A stretch of 64,000 bases of DNA from the NCBI GenBank assembly GCA_963693285.1, contig OY848930.1, positions 620,001-684,000 of the forward strand, written 5' to 3'. Below, one piece after another: positions 59,401 to 64,000 of this stretch. The notes under the pieces were generated by a model, which saw only the letters and a program-made list of their open reading frames with translations, had not been told where the DNA came from and made no database searches. The first letter of the stretch is position 1; each line of letters starts with the position of its first letter. Made by a program: the position numbers and the translations under genes. The stretch comes from Xestospongia muta (taxonomy: Eukaryota > Porifera > Demospongiae > Haplosclerida > Petrosiidae).

Positions 59401-62400
59401 AATCCATCTTCTTCCTGAATACTGACATCTGCATGCTCTTTGAGTAGTAATTCAACAATGTGGGTTTGACCTTTTAGACTAGCCAGCATTAAAGCTGTCA
59501 TTCTATTTTTGGCAACACTATTAACAATTGCTTTCTCTTTTAGAAGTATTTCAACAACATTAGCATGACAGTTTGCAGTAGCTGACATTAAAGCAGTTAC
59601 TCCATTGTTGTTTTGAATATTAATAGATGCTTTTTCCTTAACCAGTAGTTCAACGACCTGGGTATGACCACTTTGACTAGCCAGCATTAAAGCAGTAAAT
59701 CCATCTTCTTCCTGAATACTGACATCTGCATGCTCTTTGAGTAGTAATTCAACAATGTGGGTTTGACCATTTAGACTAGCCAGCATTAAAGCAGTCATTC
59801 CTTTTTTGTTTACACTGTTAACATCTGCCTTCTCCTTTAGAAGTATTTTAACAACGTTAGCATGACAGTTTGCACTATTAATGTCTGCATGATCTTTTAA
59901 TAGTAATTTCATGATATGGGTATGACTGATTTCTCCCTGAATATTACTGTCAAGATTTTTGAGTAGTTGTTCAGCAACTTGGCTTATTAGACCATTTAAA
60001 CAAGCTAGCATTAGAGCAGTCATTCCATCATTGCTGATAATGTTAACATCAGCATTTTCTTTTAGTAGTAGTTCAACAACATCAGCATGGCCTTTTGCAC
60101 TAGCTAACATTAAAGCAGTTACTCCATTGCTGTTTTGAATATTAATAGCCGCTTTTTTCTTGACCAGTAGTTCAACGACCTGGGTATGACCACTTTGACT
60201 AGCCAGCATTAAAGCAGTGAATCCATCTTCTTCCTGAATACTGACATCTGCATGCTCTTTGAGTAGTAATTCAACAATGTGGGTTTGACCTTTTAGACTA
60301 GCCAGCATTAAAGCTGTCATTCCATTCTTGTCGACACTATTAACATCTGCCTTCTCTTTTAGAAGTATTTCAACAACAGTAGCATGAGAGTTTACACTAG
60401 CTAACATTAAAGCAGTTACTCCATTGTTGTTTTGAATATTAATAAATGCTTTTTCCTTAACCATTAGTTCATTGACCTGGCTATGACCATTTTGGCTAGC
60501 CAACATTAATGCAGTACATCCATCATTGCTTTGGTAGTTAATATCAACCTTCTGTTGTAGTAATACTTGAACAGTATCATAATGGCCATGAAAGCTTGCA
60601 ATCATTAATGCATTTGAGCCATTTGATTTCTGTAAATTTGGATCAGCACCATGCTGGATGAGAGTATTGACTATTGCAAGATGGTTATGTTCACTTGCTC
60701 TCATAAGTGCTGTCCAGCCTTCATTATCTTGAATGTTAACATTAGCTCTAGCTGATACTAGTGTTTGTACAACTTGTTCATGTCCACCTTTACTAGCTAG
60801 CATAAGTGATGTTCTGCCTTCTTCATTGCAATGATCTATAGTAGCAGTTCCTATTAATCCCAGAAGAAATTGGACTCCATTATTGTTTCCTGCTGATGAA
60901 GTTTGTTGTAAAAAGGTTTGTAAAAGTTGAAAACACTGCATTAATTCACAAATATCTTCATTATCTTCTTCTCTTACTTTATCAGCAATACTCTGGTCAT
61001 TAATGAAGACATTAGGTTGAGCACCAGCTTTAAGTAGTTGTTCTATAACTTGAAGTGACTTGTGTCCTGTTATAGCATATACAAATGGACTGTACCCATC
61101 ATTGTCTGCACTCTTGACATTAGCTCCTGCTTGTATGTCCACTGTAGATTTATTACATCAACGATAGAAACAGCAAATAAATTAAAATGACTTTTCACTG
61201 GTAAGTCCAATGAATTTAATTAGCTTTACAACAATAATAGTTGGGAATGTTATAGTGTTCCTATAGCTTGACTGTAGATTAGCTATTTACTTTTCCTAAG
61301 TGTAGGTCAAATTGTTTAATGTCATTCTTTGGCTGGTTAAGCATGCTGTGTGACATCTCCCATATAATCAGTCATTTATTAGTTTGGTTAATTAATATAT
61401 ATTATTGTTGACTTTTCTACTAACCACTAGTTGCTATATGCTCTCTGATAATCATCACACTATGAACATTATAGTATAAGAGTAAATTCCCTCATAGATT
61501 AGAGTATATGATGTTTACATGTAATATGTGGTCCGTATGTTTATAGACATAATATAGTAATAATATATTGAGCTTTATAATATCATTGTTATATCTATAA
61601 GGGAGTGTACATTTGTCACAGCTTGCTTTACTCACAATAATGATTTCACACATAACAACAGCTATGACAAGAAATCTATTGGAACAGTGCTATACTTTAA
61701 TTATTTTGCTGATTAAAACATTGTTAACAATCACAATAATACATATTTGTGGCACTTTATCCCAAAAATATGAACTACCATAATTATTTTGTATTACTGA
61801 CCTTGTTGTTTAATATCCTGTTCATCACATGTAAGATCTAGTGAGATATCACATTGCTTTTTGACTTCTTCCATCCAGTCTTGACATAACTTTTGAGCAG
61901 CTAATTTAGTAGGACCACCTTCACTGGATAGACATTGTAAGAAAAGTTGACAATGTTCTTGTAACTTTGAAATGTCTCCTTTGAGAATTTGCATTGCATA
62001 TTGAAATTGATCAATCATGTTGTGAACAGTTGGAGAATCTTGGACTGATTTAGTTATTAGCTCATGTTGGTACATCCTATTAGCAACTCGTTGGAGACAT
62101 GGTTGTAAGTGGCCACTTAAATGATCAAAATGGTTTGTCAGTATCCTCTTTAATATTTTATGAACTTCATCATTTTTTGACACACTGGCACCTGTAATAT
62201 CATTAGAAAATGTAGAGTTATCACAGGAAGGTTTTAAAGAAATTCACAAGGACTTTCCAACAAGCTTAATTATACAAGTAACCAGTTTATTATCAGTTGG
62301 TTGTATTCATTATAATAAATAAAAATGAAAAAACCCTAATTATTTGATTTAACCAATAATGGTTACATATAGGTCATATGTAATTATCTGTATAACCTTC

Positions 62401-62689
62401 AATATTAACAAGTAAATTAAAACATCATTCCATCAGTTATATGTTTTAATGTTTACTGACCTGTTTTAGGTCCAGGGTTGAGTTCAATATCACCTGATAA
62501 AATGAGGAGAAGTAAGAGAAACAAAACTAGAGAGAATATCAAAGTACCACCACCCTCATCTCCTGACATCAATAGTGACTTTATCCATCCAGGGGTATCA
62601 GTGGTAGAAGGAGTCTTTTTAGTAGTATATGGTATCTGATGACAATACCATAACCCAATACAAGCTCTCCATTGAGAGACATCAATCAT
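53451..62689 (-). CDS. Giant ankyrin-repeat protein with 2A-like leader and C-terminal DEATH domain
   Basis: Coding exons right to left: 62461-62689, 61802-62191, 54533-61141, 54429-54485, 54145-54378, 54048-54098, probably one or two small exons at about 53830-53990, and 53451-53761; roughly 2,650 residues. Parts in order: a 74-residue leader with hydrophobic LIFSLVLFLLLLLILS and the 2A-like GDIELNPGP; a helical domain (DEVHKILKRI...) that may be a death-fold module; about 58 ankyrin repeats (TALMLASQ.GH...VVELL) in one 6.6-kb exon; a linker; and a C-terminal DEATH domain (WYELGVILGL, LTNVIHEWM, TWETVVAVF). The start ATG follows in-frame stops in the upstream exon. The layout suggests an intracellular innate-immune sensor or adaptor, but no NACHT is present and function is inference. 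Phase conflicts leave the joints at 53.8-54.0 kb unresolved. Confidence 0.85.
54620..61141 (-). repeat. Coding ankyrin array with 99-bp units and higher-order repeats
   Basis: 33-residue units alternate in sets: an EEDGF unit, an NNNGV unit and a KNGM unit, making a super-repeat of about 99 residues (297 bp). Units of one type are nearly identical in DNA, including silent sites, in the central part. The ends (near 54.6-55.3 kb and 60.5-61.1 kb) are diverged. Confidence 0.93.
62468..62494 (-). other. 2A-like ribosome-skipping motif (GDIELNPGP)
   Basis: Residues 66-74 of the leader match the 2A consensus D(V/I)ExNPGP. Known 2A elements prevent formation of the Gly-Pro bond, so the leader would be released and the main protein would start with Pro. 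The motif is at the end of its exon, just before the donor site, and is preceded by a hydrophobic run, as in sea urchin NLR 2A leaders. Confidence 0.88.
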
Positions 62690-62746
62690 ATTGACCTACA
62701 AACAATCCTTATATCAAAAGATAACTTGTTCTACATATTTCGTTAC

Positions 62747-62850
62747 CTTTTGTTCCTATCAGTACACCACATACAGTGTGACACTCTACTCCACAGGATA
62801 CTGGTAGACAATTGAGTAGGTCAGTAACACAATTAAAATGGCTATCAAGA
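62747..62850 (-). other. Probable 5' UTR exon of the ankyrin gene
   Basis: A good donor (AAAAG then GTAACG) at 62747/62746 and the acceptor at TTTGTAG just upstream of the coding ATG define a noncoding first exon. Joined, it has in-frame TGA TAG shortly before the ATG. The upstream limit is not visible. Confidence 0.5.
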
Positions 62851-64000
62851 TATAAAGGTAGGAGACTGCTAGTTTTTATTACTACTTATGTTCTTGGACT
62901 TCAATTTGGTTCAACAAACAAAGCAGGATCTGAAGTTATTAATGAGTTATTTATAGTAGAATTGACAACTACTGCCACAGGCAAACCCAGCCCTGTTCTA
63001 TTATTCTTTGTTACTAAGGGAAGATAGAGCTACATATCCTTTTTTATCCTTTTATAGTTTTTTGGTTGCCATGGGAATGCAATGGTTGTCAATGACAACT
63101 GTTGTATTGAATAACGTTAGATTCTTTATAAGGCAATAATTATTATGAATATATTTTCAAACTGACTTTCGTACGGTGTTTTTGGCTAATAACTGTGAGA
63201 ACATTGAATATCATTAATATATCATGTGAGGTGTGGTTAATATTATTCATAGTATCACTCAGTTAGTGGATGGACAAAGGTTATAATTTTGACCAAATAT
63301 GTACAATAGTGTCTCTTGTTATGAATATATATATAATACTGTAATTGGAATAATTATATATATATAATATATATGTGTGTGTGTGTGTGTATCTATTATT
63401 GGATGGATATGTGGAAGGATATTGGATCAGTTTGTGCTATATTTGAGCATGTCTGAAAGATAAGTCAAATACAACCAAGATAAATCCAATATTTCAAGAT
63501 ATATGGTGATAGCTGTTTATTTGATATGAGTATTTACAAGTTTCTTTATTAGATACAATATAATCAACAATATGTTCTCTCTGACTATATACATTAGAGG
63601 TATATTGTCAATACTATAATGTAGTATCATATACATGTACATAATAAGACAACCTATTCATATAATTAAAGTTATTTAGATATAACATTATTTGGTTAAT
63701 AGTACTTACATATAAAGAATATGATCATAGCATATGTTATAACAAAAAAACAAACCTAGGAACTGCTATAAGTACTACTACTTAATAACAATAAGTGGTT
63801 GTTGAAGTTGTCTATAATGGTTGGTACATGTCATAATGTGTTAAGTTGTGTTTCTAAGAAGATACAGTATATTCTAATGATATTTCTAGTACATCCTACC
63901 ATGTTGCCTTAGAACTCATTTTGTATAAAGACTAACTATTGTTCGTTCATACAATAGACATGATTATGTTTCACAATTGATTGACTACATTTAGTAATTT
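62851..64000. other. Upstream region of the ankyrin gene
   Basis: AT-rich with no coding exon seen. Includes a segment at 63055-63215 with a diverged relative at 52374-52510, and a short TG repeat near 63374-63390. Confidence 0.5.

Noticed and set aside
54522..61142. Ankyrin array as bacterial contamination or recent transfer
   Set aside because: The gene has spliced exons with phase-consistent GT-AG introns, a DEATH domain and flanking animal genes.
62468..62494. 2A motif as a fragment of an integrated virus or retrotransposon
   Set aside because: No reverse transcriptase, capsid or other element sequence is nearby, and the motif lies in an exon that splices in frame to the host gene.
62812..63027. 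Plus-strand open frame over the ankyrin gene's 5' region
   Set aside because: Overlaps the likely UTR exon and upstream DNA; no domain or splice support.

Overview
This window looks like eukaryotic, animal nuclear DNA from a compact, AT-rich genome. The genes carry mostly short introns (often 45-150 bp) with GT-AG ends and CT-rich acceptors. The gene set is metazoan: a forkhead FOXL2-like factor, a p130Cas/NEDD9-family adaptor, KIF15, a TOX-type HMG protein, a POGLUT2/3 glucosyltransferase and a giant ankyrin-DEATH protein. Compactness, base composition and the ANK-DEATH gene with a 2A-like leader suggest a demosponge such as Amphimedon. That assignment is inference; no species marker was tested.

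Left part (1-26.7 kb), dense housekeeping genes. The order is FOXL2-like(+), PEDS1(-), MRRF(+), COX4(+), KIF15(-), KIAA1143-like(+), BOLA3(-), PRMT7(+), TOX-like(-), UBE2Q-like(+). Four of these form head-to-head pairs whose start codons lie about 90-260 bp apart. Exon models for most genes were built by hand from splice sites and reading phase, and they sum to whole codon numbers. KIF15 contains an intron with the hallmarks of a U12-type AT-AC intron.

Middle part (26.9-50.3 kb), expanded noncoding DNA around POGLUT2/3(-), a CAS-family adaptor(-) and TMEM170(+). CAS and TMEM170 form a fifth head-to-head pair. TMEM170 has an 11.8-kb intron and POGLUT has kb-scale introns, large for this locus and rich in CAGCTG hexamers. 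From general knowledge, NEDD9/TMEM170B and BCAR1/TMEM170A are also linked in human, and KIF15/KIAA1143 are neighbours in human. The window therefore seems to hold two ancient microsyntenic pairs. A sulfatase-like relic and several minisatellites lie inside the TMEM170 intron.

Right part (50.3-64 kb), a probable immune-type gene on the minus strand. Its order is a hydrophobic leader ending in a 2A-like ribosome-skipping motif (DIELNPGP), a helical death-fold-like domain, about 58 ankyrin repeats almost all in one 6.6-kb exon, and a C-terminal DEATH domain. Just downstream lies a decayed copy of its second coding exon, evidence of tandem duplication and loss.

Minisatellites of 55, 58 and 59/60 bp recur across the window in introns and spacers. 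CT microsatellites repeatedly sit at 3' splice sites.
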